From Phaeoceros laevis (lineage: Eukaryota; Anthocerotophyta; Anthocerotopsida; Notothyladales), in assembly GCA_049999765.1 (NCBI GenBank), contig JBNGIQ010006038.1, positions 56,491 through 116,772 on the forward strand: a DNA stretch of 60,282 bases. The letters are read 5' to 3'. A program made the position numbers and the translations under genes. The notes under the pieces were generated by a model. It was given only the letters and a program-made list of their open reading frames with translations, did no database searches and had not been told where the DNA came from. Numbering within the stretch: the first letter of the stretch is position 1; every line of letters starts with the position of its first letter. Positions 30,203 to 41,839 of this stretch are shown piece by piece.

Positions 30203-32656
30203 TCAAAATGAGTTACCCTCTTCATTTCGGGATGAGGAAGAACTAAGTCGGTTACCAGGCCCCAGAAAAAGGTCGTTCAACAGCTCTAGATTTTCAGGGG
30301 TGTACTTCAGGTACCTGTTTGCTGCTGCACCTTGATCCAACAACGAGCCGTAGCTCTGAATATAGCTCCGGTATGCAGACTGCACAAGCTGCACCACAGA
30401 TTGTTGCACATCCCTCCGCAGGTCTTCATCGGGGATGGACCACCTGCTGTGCTTCTGGAGAGTGTCCTTAAATGCAGTGGCGAAGAGCTGTAGTCTTTGC
30501 TTCACTAGGTCCCTGGCAGCACCTCTGCCTCCACTGGAGCCTAACAATCCCTCCACGTTCAAATGGGCAACGACTTTCCCCCAGCCTTCTTTCAAGTAGC
30601 CCGTGGAATGCTGGTCCACTTTCCTGCGGTGCTCCTTCAACCATGCATCGCCAAGAAGATTCCCCAGCTCACACTTTCTAGACCTGTCATACATGTATTC
30701 GACATTGTTCATGAGAAAGACATGGGCCAATGCAGCATCCTTGTACCCTTTTGCCCTGCTTTCAACATTCCTCTCCAGTGACTGCATTATAGTCAGGACT
30801 GCATGTGATAGACCTCGATCACCAGTCCTAGACACGTCCTGTCTCCAGCTCTGCTCTATTTTCAGCACCTGGGCCATGATTGGTCCATAAAATTCACTAA
30901 CAAGATACTTGACATAGTTGACTACATAGCTGGACAGCTTTGGGTGACTTCCATCCAGTGGAAGTGCTCCCTCATTCTGTCCTTCAAGCAGCTGCTTCGA
31001 GAACTCCCAAAGAACCTGGCAGGAACCATGCACAAGCTGTTTCTGCAACTCCCTTACACGAACTCTCATCTCGGTGCACCCATCACCCTCGAAAACCTCT
31101 ATAACGCTGGGATTTAGGTTCTCTAGAGCCTCAAACATATCCAATAACTTGAATAGTTTCTCTGGAGTTTTTTCGCTTCGGGCTACTCCCTCTCCGAACT
31201 GCAGAAACAGGAGCATGCCAGCATGGGATACACGCAGGAAACATTCCCCCCAGACATGTGGTTCCGCTCCGCTGAACACTTGGGCGCACAGCCGACGTTC
31301 AGCCCCATAGAGCAACTTCACTGCCACCTCAAATTGCTGGGTCCACAAACCAATGTAGGCCTCCAAGTCATTCCACTCCAACGTATTTATTTTCTCGGGG
31401 GTACTATATTCAAGGTAGTGTGCCTCCAGCTGCTTCAGACTTGCCAGTGCATTTGAGCTCCGCGCCTGCCTGTAAGCCTCCACACAAGGATCCAGCTGCC
31501 TGCATAGTGTCAGCTTGTGCACAATAGACTGCAGCTTCTGGACAACCTCCGGAGGCATAAGGGTGTTGGACTCAGCAAGTGTCACTGCCTCCTCCGTGTC
31601 ATCTTGGCCAACAAGCATCGCTTCTGGCAAGGGCACAGGTTGGCTGTGCTGGTGCAGAAGAATGCTGAATTTTGATACTAGTTGCTCAAGTGCCATGCTT
31701 AGCAGACCACCATCAAGGTCTGCTTTCTCTGGACTTGACTGAGCATGATCCAATGCCAACAGAGCATCATTGAGGCGGTGCATCCGATACTTGTCGGTAG
31801 CAGCACCTTTTTTTAGAAAATCGACAGCGTCTTGGAGCCCCTGAATAGCAACTGGGCAATTCTTGCCAAGAAAATCCAGAGCAGCTTCAAGCCTTGCAAT
31901 GGCAGCAAGACAGCCGGACACATCTTCTCCGGTTTCATCCAGTAGCACCTTCTCTAGCCCATGCACATTGTCAAACACCTTCAGAACAGCTGCAGCAGGG
32001 CCCATTGCTCGGTCAATGCGACTGGTAAGTCCTCGGACCACCTTTGACTGAGCTTGCAATGGTTCCACTGCTGCCTCCAAATTAGGAATTCGTTCCCCAA
32101 CACCCCTCAACTTTACATGAGATGCCTCCAAAACTGCAGACAACTCTCGTGCCTTCTCCAAAGATTCCACCAACGACTTCCTTACAGCTTGAAATTCCGC
32201 AGAAATGCTCGTGTCCTCCTCTTCTTTGGGGTCTGGCAGTGCTGGGGTCTTACCAGGTCTTTCGGTCCGCACTTTACTGATGGTAGCCTTAGGAAGGCCA
32301 TCACCAAACAACGAGAAATTTGACAATCCCGTTATGACTACATCTCTATTCCTTACATCACCCTTTACGCCATCCTCAACTGCTGCAACATCACTTCCTT
32401 GCACGAGCGATTGTGAACCGTCATCACTAGTTCCGCTACCTGCCACCTCCCCTTGCTGTGCATCCTGTTCCACCCCGAACTGCTTCGCCACGGTTCCCTG
32501 AATCAGCTCTATACCGCCGTGCTCGCTGCCCTCCGAGTCATAGACAGGATGCTGATCAACTGCCAAAGACTCTGACTCGCTCTGATCCCACGGCTCCTCT
32601 ACCAGCTTATCGCTACTTTCTCCGAGCTCACTCCCATCCACGAAATCAGTGCCCAT
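30203..32656 (-). CDS. EXO70: Exocyst subunit EXO70, intronless, long acidic N-terminus
   Basis: A single 817-codon frame from an ATG. The C-terminal half matches the Exo70 alpha-helical rod: FGEGVARSEKTPEKLFKLLD, then EALENLNPSVIEVF, and the hallmark FLMNNVEYMYDRSRKCEL with LLGDAWLKEHRRKV near residue 640-680. The end, NRYLKYTPENLELLNDLF, is typical. The protein tethers secretory vesicles to the plasma membrane through PIP2 and other exocyst subunits. The first roughly 160 residues are acidic and low in complexity, making it longer than most EXO70s (about 600-700 residues). Lack of introns agrees with the EXO70.2/EXO70.3 clades rather than the intron-rich EXO70A clade; the clade itself is inference. 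Confidence 0.95.
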   Translation of the reverse strand: MGTDFVDGSELGESSDKLVEEPWDQSESESLAVDQHPVYDSEGSEHGGIELIQGTVAKQFGVEQDAQQGEVAGSGTSDDGSQSLVQGSDVAAVEDGVKGDVRNRDVVITGLSNFSLFGDGLPKATISKVRTERPGKTPALPDPKEEEDTSISAEFQAVRKSLVESLEKARELSAVLEASHVKLRGVGERIPNLEAAVEPLQAQSKVVRGLTSRIDRAMGPAAAVLKVFDNVHGLEKVLLDETGEDVSGCLAAIARLEAALDFLGKNCPVAIQGLQDAVDFLKKGAATDKYRMHRLNDALLALDHAQSSPEKADLDGGLLSMALEQLVSKFSILLHQHSQPVPLPEAMLVGQDDTEEAVTLAESNTLMPPEVVQKLQSIVHKLTLCRQLDPCVEAYRQARSSNALASLKQLEAHYLEYSTPEKINTLEWNDLEAYIGLWTQQFEVAVKLLYGAERRLCAQVFSGAEPHVWGECFLRVSHAGMLLFLQFGEGVARSEKTPEKLFKLLDMFEALENLNPSVIEVFEGDGCTEMRVRVRELQKQLVHGSCQVLWEFSKQLLEGQNEGALPLDGSHPKLSSYVVNYVKYLVSEFYGPIMAQVLKIEQSWRQDVSRTGDRGLSHAVLTIMQSLERNVESRAKGYKDAALAHVFLMNNVEYMYDRSRKCELGNLLGDAWLKEHRRKVDQHSTGYLKEGWGKVVAHLNVEGLLGSSGGRGAARDLVKQRLQLFATAFKDTLQKHSRWSIPDEDLRRDVQQSVVQLVQSAYRSYIQSYGSLLDQGAAANRYLKYTPENLELLNDLFLGPGNRLSSSSSRNEEGNSF

Positions 32657-33651
32657 GATTCACCCCTTGCTTGCATTGATCCATCATTCCCCTCGAATCC
32701 GTAAATGGCTGTTCCTCAGAATCTGACTCCCAGATGCTAAAACTCCTCGATGATTTAGGGAAGACATTGGTGGTCAAGAACAACTTGACTGATCTCCTGG
32801 ATCACGTGGCGAATCCTACCATGTGGACGAGCTCTCTGTAGCATCCACGGGGTAGGAGTTCACAACAGATTGAAAATCCTGAACCAAACAAACTCAAATC
32901 CTCCAGAAAAACCAGCAATACATGCAAAAACCTTCCTTCTCCCCTGCAACCAGCCAGACAATTGTACCTGGGCAAGAGCTAGGCCAAATTCAAGCTCGTA
33001 CTATGTCTTCCCTGTTTCCACTCCATCAACTGCCAGCCCCTACTCTCACTGCCCAGTGACCTGCAGACAAGCTTCGAATCCAGCTGAGATCCAGACCCCG
33101 GCAACCTCTCTACCACCAAGACAGAAACTGCCCGCAAAACCTACAGCCGAGCCGGACAGCCAGGACTGCACTCCAAAATCTCCTCCAGTGACCAGAGGCC
33201 GCACCGCGAGCGCTCACACGCTTCTCATGTCACAGCAAAGTGCTCGCAGAGTGGGTCTACGTGCCACCGTTTCCGTCCGTTCCCTGTAGCTTCGAGGAGT
33301 GACGAAGAGGTCAACACGCATCGGATTTGCTTCTCGCACTTGACCGAGAAGGATGGATGATGGATTTGGCAACCTTCGGCAAGTTGCACTGCTGGAGTTG
33401 GACCGAGTCATCACATGTGTGTTCACTTGGGCAGATCAAATTACAATGTGTGAGGTTTCCCTTTTCCGGCGGTCAAATTCCTTACCGGAGTACGGACAGT
33501 GCATACACGACAATGGATGCGACGCATTTGTACATTTCAGGGGCCGTCCATCTGGTGCTTGGTCGTCGGTCGCAGAATTGTATGGTATGGTGCTCGTTGC
33601 AAGGTCGCTTGATTTGGCATGGGCACTCGATAAGGAGGTCAAACGCCATGC
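32657..33651. other. Intergenic; no gene recognised
   Basis: The left half should hold the EXO70 promoter and leader. A plus-strand frame at 32870-33289 is Ser/Pro/Thr-rich without domains and is probably chance. Confidence 0.55.
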
Positions 33652-36600
33652 CTAAATTAATCGTGTGATCTGGGCAGAAAGTTGGGTGAGCTTTTGGACG
33701 ACTTGTCGACTCTGCTGGTGGACAGTGCCCGCCTCAAATACTTCGACGATTTCTCCATGCTCCACCCAGCTCTGGCCAGGTTTTTTGAATGCACCGGCAG
33801 CACCTCTCAATTCCTCTATCATGCTTGCTTCTTCCTGCATGTGAGCATGAGCATAAATGTTTGACATTAGGATATAGGCCGCCCTATGTGTGGGCTCCAG
33901 AGTCACAGCCCGGTTGAATGCACGCCGTCCGAGTTCAACGTTGCCATATTTCCGGCAGGCATTGAGTAATGATAGCCACATTGCCAAGTCAGGCTGCATT
34001 GGCATGTTATGCAAGAGCAGGTCTTCTGCCTCTTCCAAAAGTCCTGCACGCCCCAAGAGATCAACTACGCAGGCATAATGCTGCAAGGTGGCAGTGAAGC
34101 CGTGATCTCTAGCCATGGAAACAAAGACCTGAAGGCCCCTATCCACCAGACCAGCGTGACTGCATGCTGTAAGGATGCAGAGGAAAGTCACAGTGTCAGG
34201 TTTTATGCCTGCTTGCTGCATCTCATTGTAGCACTTTAGTGTCTTTTCGCATTCCCCTTGTCGTGCATACCCTGCCATTAAGGAGTTCCATGACACCAAA
34301 TCTCGGTAGGGCGATGTGTCAAACACTTCCCTGGCTTTCATCATGTTACCGCATTTCCCGTACGCATGTATAAGATTGTTTCTTACATTGAGACTCCATT
34401 TAGCTTCATCTCCAGAGATGTCTTCATGAATCCACGTGCACATCTTCAAAGCTCCTATGTTGCTGCATGCCTTGAGGATGCAGAGGAATGTGGTCTCGTT
34501 TGGCAACACACCCTCCTCCAGCATTTGAGGATATAATTGCATTGCTTTTTTACCCTGTCCTTGCACCGAGTACCCGGAAATCATAGAATTCCATGACACC
34601 ACATCACGCTGTGGCAGAGCTTCAAATACAGCTCGTGCATCTGCAATGCTGCCACATTTTGCGTACAAGTATACTAAAGTGTTTCCTATAAACACATCAC
34701 TGCCGTATTCGGTTTCCACCACTTCAGCATGTATTGCCTTACCCTTCTGCAAACAGTGTATTTTGATGGTTTCATCATCTATTGAAGTGTACCTCTCCAC
34801 ATCTGCCAGAGTGCTACATGCTTTTAATACACTGACATATATCCAGTGGTTTGGCAAAACTCCTTCCTCCTGCATCTGAGCATAGAGAAGCAAAGCCTTC
34901 TCAGCCTGCTCTTGTTCAGCATAACCAAGAATCATGGCGTTCCATGTCACCACATCACGCTGGGGCAACGCATCAAACACAAGGCGTGCATCCTCAATGC
35001 TGCCACATTTTGCATACATGTGAACAAGGATATTGCCAACAAAAACATCTGACTCCAAACCCCTTCTAAAAACATCAGCGTGGATAGATTTACCCTGCTG
35101 AAGGGTTTCCAGCTTTACTAATTGCCCAGCAAACAGAATTTCCTTTTCTTTGGCTGCTAAACTGCTGAACGCTGACAGCACCATTACAAAGGTTCGTTCA
35201 TTGGGCATCACACCCTCATCTTGCATTTGGGTGTAAAGCCGCAAAGCCTCCTCTCCTTGTTCTTCCTCAGCATACCCTGCAATCATGGTAGTCCAGGAGA
35301 CCACATTGCGCTGCAACAAGGTGTCAAAAACATGCCTGGCATCTGCAATGCTGCCACATTTTGCATAGACATCTACCAAAGTGGTGCCAACAAAGAGATC
35401 TGCTTGACAACCCCTTCCACACACTTCAGCATGTATGCTCCGACATATTTGCAGGGAACCTACTTTAACCAGACGTCCACAGACAATAGCTCCATGCTCC
35501 TTAGCTGCTAGGCTGCCACATGCTTTCACCATGCTGACGAAAATCCAACTGTTTGGGTTCACACCTGCTTCCATCATTTGACAATATAATTTTAGAGCAG
35601 TCTCGCCCTGTTCTTGTGAAGCATATCCTCCAATTATTGCATTCCAGAGCACAACATTGCGATGCAATAACGAATCAAACACGCGGTGTGCATCGAGTAA
35701 GCTCCCACACTTGGCATATATGTCAACCAAAGTGGTAGCCAAGAACATGTCTGCTCCACAACCACGTTGATCGATTTCACCATGTATCTGTTTCAACTTG
35801 TGCAGTGAATCAAACTTCACTGGTAAACCATTCACCACTGTTACTGTTTCCATGTCTGCCAGGTAGCTGCATGCTTTGAGTATGCCAATAAACGTTCGGT
35901 TGTCGGGCACCACCCCTTCTCTTTGCATATGTTCATATATCTGCATGGCCTCTCTGGCCTCATCCACATCAGCATATCCCGCTATCATTGCATTCCAAGA
36001 CACCACGTCTCGTTTGGAGAGGGTATCAAACACATGCCTTGCATCTGATATGCTCCCACATTTTGCATACATGTGGACAAGTATGTTACCGACAAACACA
36101 TCTGAACCATGGCCACTCGTAATTACTTCTAAGTGTATGGCTTTGCCCTTTTTCAGGCAGTCAAGTTTCGTAAGAAATCCTTTGGCGGTTTCTGTTTCTG
36201 CTAAGATGCTACAAGCTTTTAGTGCACTTACAAAAATCCAGGTATTCGGAACCACACCCTCTCCCGCCATTTCAGAGTAAAGTTGCAAAGCTTTTTCAGC
36301 CTGGTCTTGCTGTGCATACCCTGCAATCATCACGTTCCATGACAATACATTTCGTTTGGGCACAGAGTCGAACACAGCCTGTGCATCCACCATACTCCCA
36401 CACTTTGTATACATGAGTATCAAAGCCGTTACTACATAAGGCTCAAATGCAAATCCCCTTTTTACAACTTCGGCATGAACCATCCTTCCCCTTTTATGAG
36501 ACTCTTGCTTGACAATCAGTCCATCCATCATCGTTCCTTCTTCCAATACGGCTAGGCAACTGCATGCTTTAAGCGCTGCAACAAATGTCCAATTGTCTTG

Positions 36601-37559
36601 ATGCTGACCCTCCTTCAGCATCTGCGCATAGAGGTGTAAAGCTTTCTCAGGCTCCTTTTGCTGAGCATATCCTGAAAGCATTGCATTCCAAGACACCACA
36701 CTGCGATCTGAAAGTGTGTCAAACACATGCCGTGCCTCAGAAATGCTTCCACACTTTGCGTACATGTGGACTAAACTAGTGACCAAATATGCATCTGAAC
36801 CATAGCCTCTTTGGATGATGTCAGCATGGACTTCCTTACCCTGTACCAGGTCTGTCAGACTACCACAAGCTTTAAGTACACTGGAGAAAATGGACTTGTT
36901 TGGCCTTACACCTTCTCCTTGCATTCTATGGTAGGTTTTCAGCACTTCCCGACCTTGACCCCCAGCAGAGTAGGCAGAGATGACAGCTGTGTAAGAAAGA
37001 GCTGTGGGTTGAAGCAGTTTACTGAAAACGTCCAGGGCATCTGATAGACTCCCGCACGCAACAAACATGTCAACAATCATGTTTCCCAGAAGTCCATTTG
37101 GTTCTAGTATGTGCTTAGAAATGTGTCGATAAACCTGCTTAGCTTCAGCCAAATCTTTAGAGTTTGCACAGCACTCCACAAGAAACTCATAGGTCTGACT
37201 TGAGGGGGGAGATCCCAGCTTTTCGATCACCTGCAGAGCAGCTAGGGCCTCTTGCAGCCGTCCTTGCTCACATAGCCTCCTTATATTTTCAGATCTCTCT
37301 TTACGCAGCCTGCGGAAGCAGGATATACAATTGCCTCAAACATATGTATAACCCGAGGAATACAATGGCCAAAGGCTGAGATGACAGCTAAAATCTGGCA
37401 TCTGAGCTTTTAGGCAAGTCTGTACCTGAGATGTGAACCAGACTTTGACCACTGTGCCAATATTACACCAACATCCAGTTCCAATTCCTTATCCGAGCAA
37501 GTGGGTGGCTGTGCATCCACCGAAGGGGCACTGTCCACCCCTAGGGCATTCGTTGTCAT
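33652..37559 (-). CDS. Very long PLS-class PPR protein, E-type end, expanded L motifs
   Basis: A main exon at 33652-37309 and a first exon at 37426-37559 (ATG at 37559) join in phase 2 across a 116-bp intron (CTCAG|GTACAG ... CTTCCGCAG|G), giving about 1,263 residues. The splice restores ENIRRLCEQGRLQEALAALQ, the usual start of such proteins. More than ten PLS modules follow. Six L motifs carry an extra segment of about 15 residues between their helices, for example EGTMMDGLIVKQESHKRG. The C-terminus has E-type motifs and KKPGQSWVEHGE but no deaminase domain, so it would need a partner in trans if it edits RNA. A more upstream start or an additional leader exon (37690-38027) is possible. No clear targeting peptide in the minimal model. 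Confidence 0.88.
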
Positions 37560-38287
37560 TCTATGACGCGAGTCAGGATACTTTGAAGCTCTCTGCCAGA
37601 AACATCTTTTACGTGTCACACCACCGAAGCAAAACGGCAAAAACGGCACAACACATACTGAGAAACTGGACAATTTGATTTATTATCAAAACCAGAATTC
37701 TTCCCCACCTGCTCTACAATGTCGACGCCAATCTCTGCCGAGCTCAGTCTCGAGACAATGACGCTGCACTTCCCTGGCGTTCCGGTCCTGGCGACAATAG
37801 TATCGAACTGGGATAGTTGGTGAGGAGAGTCGAGTTGGGAAAAAGAGCATCCACAGATTCCTGGCATGGTGCTGTGAGGCTGAATCCAGTTGCGCCTGGA
37901 GTGGCAAAAATTGCAATTGTGCTGCACTGTCGATAGAATTATCGGCACAGCAGCACGCTGCGCCGTGAGTCACCTCCGCTACATTCGATAACCAAGCCAT
38001 CGCACCTCCATCCATGAGCGAATTCATTTATCCATGAGTGAGAGCCTGCTTTCAGAAAGTTATGTTGTAGCCGGCACATCTGCTGAACGAGCTCGTCTCC
38101 AATCAAACACCGCAAATAAACTTCTTCTTCTTCACGCCAGTGGTCGTGGACTCGAAACTCGAAAGAGCTGACATATTAGGAAAACTTCTTCGTTCCGCTC
38201 TGCTTCGTCCTACACTTCCAAGTCGCGTCTTGATCGTCCGCAATTGTTTTGGAGTGGCGCATCGCCGTGTACCGGCTCGCGGCAACC

Positions 38288-41195
38288 ATGGTACTGTCCA
38301 CGTTTGCTAGCTTGGGTGAACGGATCTCTCCAGGGTAGAAATTTGTCCGATGCGGATCGTCCACTCCAGCTGATGCTGTAATTTCGGTGTTGTGTCGTGC
38401 AGGTGGTGTTAGCTGCGTCGGTGATCAGTAAGTCCGGGAAAGGTTGGCTGCAAAACCTCCCCATGTGGCCAGATCTGAGTGTCAGAATCGAGCGCTGATT
38501 GTTAGTGGAGCAGCGCAGTTTTTCTGTTCAAGGAGAAGGCATTATGGTTTCCCTGTTATAAACTGACACCTTTACCTTACCTGTCCTCGGTGGTGTGGCA
38601 GCTCTTGTATCCCGGCAGTTTGTGGATATGTCCCGGATTCGGATCGAGGGGTTACTTGCTGCTTTTCCGAAGCTTGTTGGAAGTGGGAAACAACATACAT
38701 TTGTAGAGACTGAAAACGTCCGCTATGTATATCAGCCAATGGAAAATCTCTACCTTCTTCTCGTTACCAACAAGCAAAGCAACATACTTGAAGATTTGGA
38801 GACATTGCGGCTTTTATCAAAAATTGTATCCTCTTTGCCTGATCTATCAATGGACTACAGCGGAGTTTGATTTGCTGGACCTGTGACTCAAATCGCGGTT
38901 ACTCGGTAGGAAAGTCAGACCTGCAGATGGAGCTTACTGGACAAGGCTGGCAATCTGGTCCACAATGCTGTCTGTATTGCATGTTTGCGTTGAGGTCCGT
39001 TTGCACGTCTGAAAGTGCTTGAGCACTTTTAGCTCCTTGGGCAGCTGGGATGTCTCCCTTAACGTCAATCAGGTTCCAGAATCGTGCCCTACACTTGACG
39101 AAGAAGGTATCTGCAAAGTCGCCTTTGAGCTCATCTTTTCTTTCGACGAGGTTATATCCTTGGGCCACAAAGAAAACGTCACCGGAGCAGAAGTCAAGCA
39201 GTACACAGAGATGGAGAGTCATGAAGAAAAACTGCATAAAATGATTATTCAGAGCAAGATCAATGACACCAAGGATATAATGAAGCGCAAAGCAAGTGAG
39301 ATTGACAAGAACAAGGTATGCCGTTTCACAGTCCTGGTTAGGTTCTTCTCCAAAGGTTTTAATGAGTTGTCACCCATTGGTACTCTAGAGTGATTGCTTT
39401 GACTGCTGTGTTGCGGAACCTAGTTTGCAAAGTCTATACTGATACCATGGAAATTCTGGCCATTTTTCAGATCGACAGGCAAAGGACGGAGCTCAAAGGG
39501 GGTTTTATGTCTCTTCCTTCTACAGGCTCCATCAGATTCGACAATGGGCTCGGTGACATCAGTGACTTGGGTGGGGGTGTTGAGCCCAGATTTAGTGGTG
39601 GTAAGTAGTACAGAAGAATTCTACTGAGATTTCAACTCATTGCAAGGTATGACCAGCTGCAAGCTTACTCTCCTTTTAATTTCATGTGTGATGTATGGCA
39701 GGCATTGCTTCTCGGCCACCACAAGCTGTGTCAGCTCCTACCAAAGGGGTTGGTATGAAGCTCGGGAAGTCACAAAAGGCAAACCAGTTCTTGGAATCCT
39801 TAAAAGCAGAAGGAGAGGTCATCGTAGAGGATGTCCACTCTGTGGCTGGCCCACTACAGGCTTCTGTACTGCCAAGTGATCCGATTACCATCGGTATAGA
39901 AGAGAAGCTTTTAGTTACACTCAAGAAGGATGGTGGGCTTGAGAATCTTGAAGTGCAGGGCACTATGTCATTGGTTGTTCAAAAGCAGGAAGATGCATAC
40001 CTTCAAGTTCAGGTGAGTTCTTATGTACTTTTGGTAGTCAAGACTAGTATTGAGATACCAGGTTGGCAAGTAAGTCTGGCGCTACTTGTTCCTTGACATT
40101 TTACCATACTGCAGATTGAAACTGGTGCAAACAGAAACTTCCAGTTCAAGACTCACCCCCTCATTGCAAAGGATTTATACCTTAGAGAAAATATTTTGGG
40201 CCTCAAAGAGCCCAATAGGCCATTTCCAACTGGTAGTCCTTCAGGGATTTTGAAGTGGCGCATGCAAAGCAAACAAGAATCGCTGGTGCCTCTGAGCAGT
40301 AAGTGCATTGTTTCAGATGTTTCAATCTGTGTGATTCTTTTCTTCTGAGGTCAAGATTCTTCGGTCAAAGCTTATGAACTTACACATTTCCAAGGTTGCC
40401 CTGAACACTTTGAAACTGGTTTTCCTATGCACTAAGTTTTGATTTCGTCATCTTCAGTCAACTGTTGGCCCTCAGTGTCGGGAGGTGAGTGTTATATCAA
40501 CATCGAGTATGAAGCATCAAAGGCATTTGACCTCCAGAACGTTGTTATCACCATACCTTTGCCTGCTTTGCGAGATCCACCTACCATGAACCAAGTGGAT
40601 GGAGATTGGAGGTACCAAAAGCGGCAGCTTTTTATGTTTGAGGGTACAGATTTTGTTCTGTGGTTCACCTCGACCTATCCAGTTCGCTGCTGCTGACGTG
40701 TGTTGTGACTGGTAGGTATGACTCCCGGAAATCCATTCTGGAGTGGTCCATCACTTTGATCGACAACACCAACCGCAAGTATGCTATGTCGCCTCAACTG
40801 TGAAATTTGTCCAGATCTACTTGATTGTTGCACCGTGATGTTTGGTGGTACTTGTACTAATGAAGGATTACCTTTCTGCCACTGGTGAAAACTCCAGTGG
40901 GACCATGGAGTTTGTAGTGCCACCAGCCGACCCTTCATCCTTCTTCCCAATTGATGTGAAGTTCACTGCTGCAAAAACGTTTTGTGAGGTTAAGGTATGT
41001 TACTAGTTGTTTCAAGTGATATTTCGTTCCTTAGTGACCCTGTGACGAATGCTGTGGGATGTTATTGGTGCTCATCTGACGTAGGCTCAAACCTTGGTCT
41101 ATCAGGTTGTGGCTGTCAAAAACACCCAAGGGGGATCCTTTTCTAAATTCGCGGGACCAAGCCAACTTGTCGTTGAAAGCTACCAAGTCGTGTAA
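38288..41195 (+). CDS. Coatomer subunit delta (delta-COP)
   Basis: Eleven coding exons: 38288-38290 (ATG only), 38403-38442, 38602-38825, 39073-39315, 39471-39600, 39702-40012, 40115-40298, 40458-40611, 40716-40778, 40898-40994 and 41106-41195. All junctions are GT-AG and keep frame, giving 512 residues. The N-terminal longin domain reads [20 protein letters not shown]. The middle holds [19 protein letters not shown]. The C-terminal mu-homology domain carries [15 protein letters not shown] and [15 protein letters not shown], ending VVESYQVV. It is a subunit of the COPI coat for Golgi-to-ER retrieval. The one-codon first coding exon is a striking feature. It is divergent from the PPR gene ending at 37559, 728 bp away at most. 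Confidence 0.96.
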
Positions 41196-41839
41196 TGTGC
41201 CACTGACTATGCCAATTTTAAAGAATTTTTTGACTAGCTGCTCAACTTATCACTTTACAGTCTCGTGGCTTGAATGCAATTTTGTCAAGCTTAAGTAGCC
41301 GACTTGAGCGTGAGAAGCTTGGTAGGTGATTCTGCTGACGTGGGGACTATCATTCATAGTGCCCTTGCTCTAGCCACCAAGGATGTGTTTGGAAAGTTGA
41401 TGACGAGTGACAAGTTGGGTAGAGGACTTCTATTAGAATAGTGCGGGTTGTACCTTCTGGGACAGTGTAGAAGATATCCGTCGCCCTGAGGCTCTCTCGT
41501 GGAACATCTCACAGCTTGGGCCAGCATATTTGCATGGCCCCAAACGAGGTATGTCTGTTCTCGGGCGGGACTTACGGACCTCTCGGCCTCGGCTACAATC
41601 ATTCGCGAACTGTGGGGTCCCGGTTTGGGGCACAGAATGCACGAAAATATGCAGAAATTTTCCAGCCGCAAACAAAGTTACTAAACCCCTTAATGATCAC
41701 ACTATGCTCACATTGCCTATAAGCTAGTCAGTATACTTGAAACAATTGAATCTCGAATTCAACGACTCATTCTCTTAGCTCCTACCTACTATGAGCGCGC
41801 TTCTGGATCTAGCTGACACACTAAGAGTAATGCTTGAAG
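41196..41839. other. Intergenic; no gene recognised
   Basis: Probable 3' UTRs of two convergent genes. Short open frames are chance. Confidence 0.6.
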
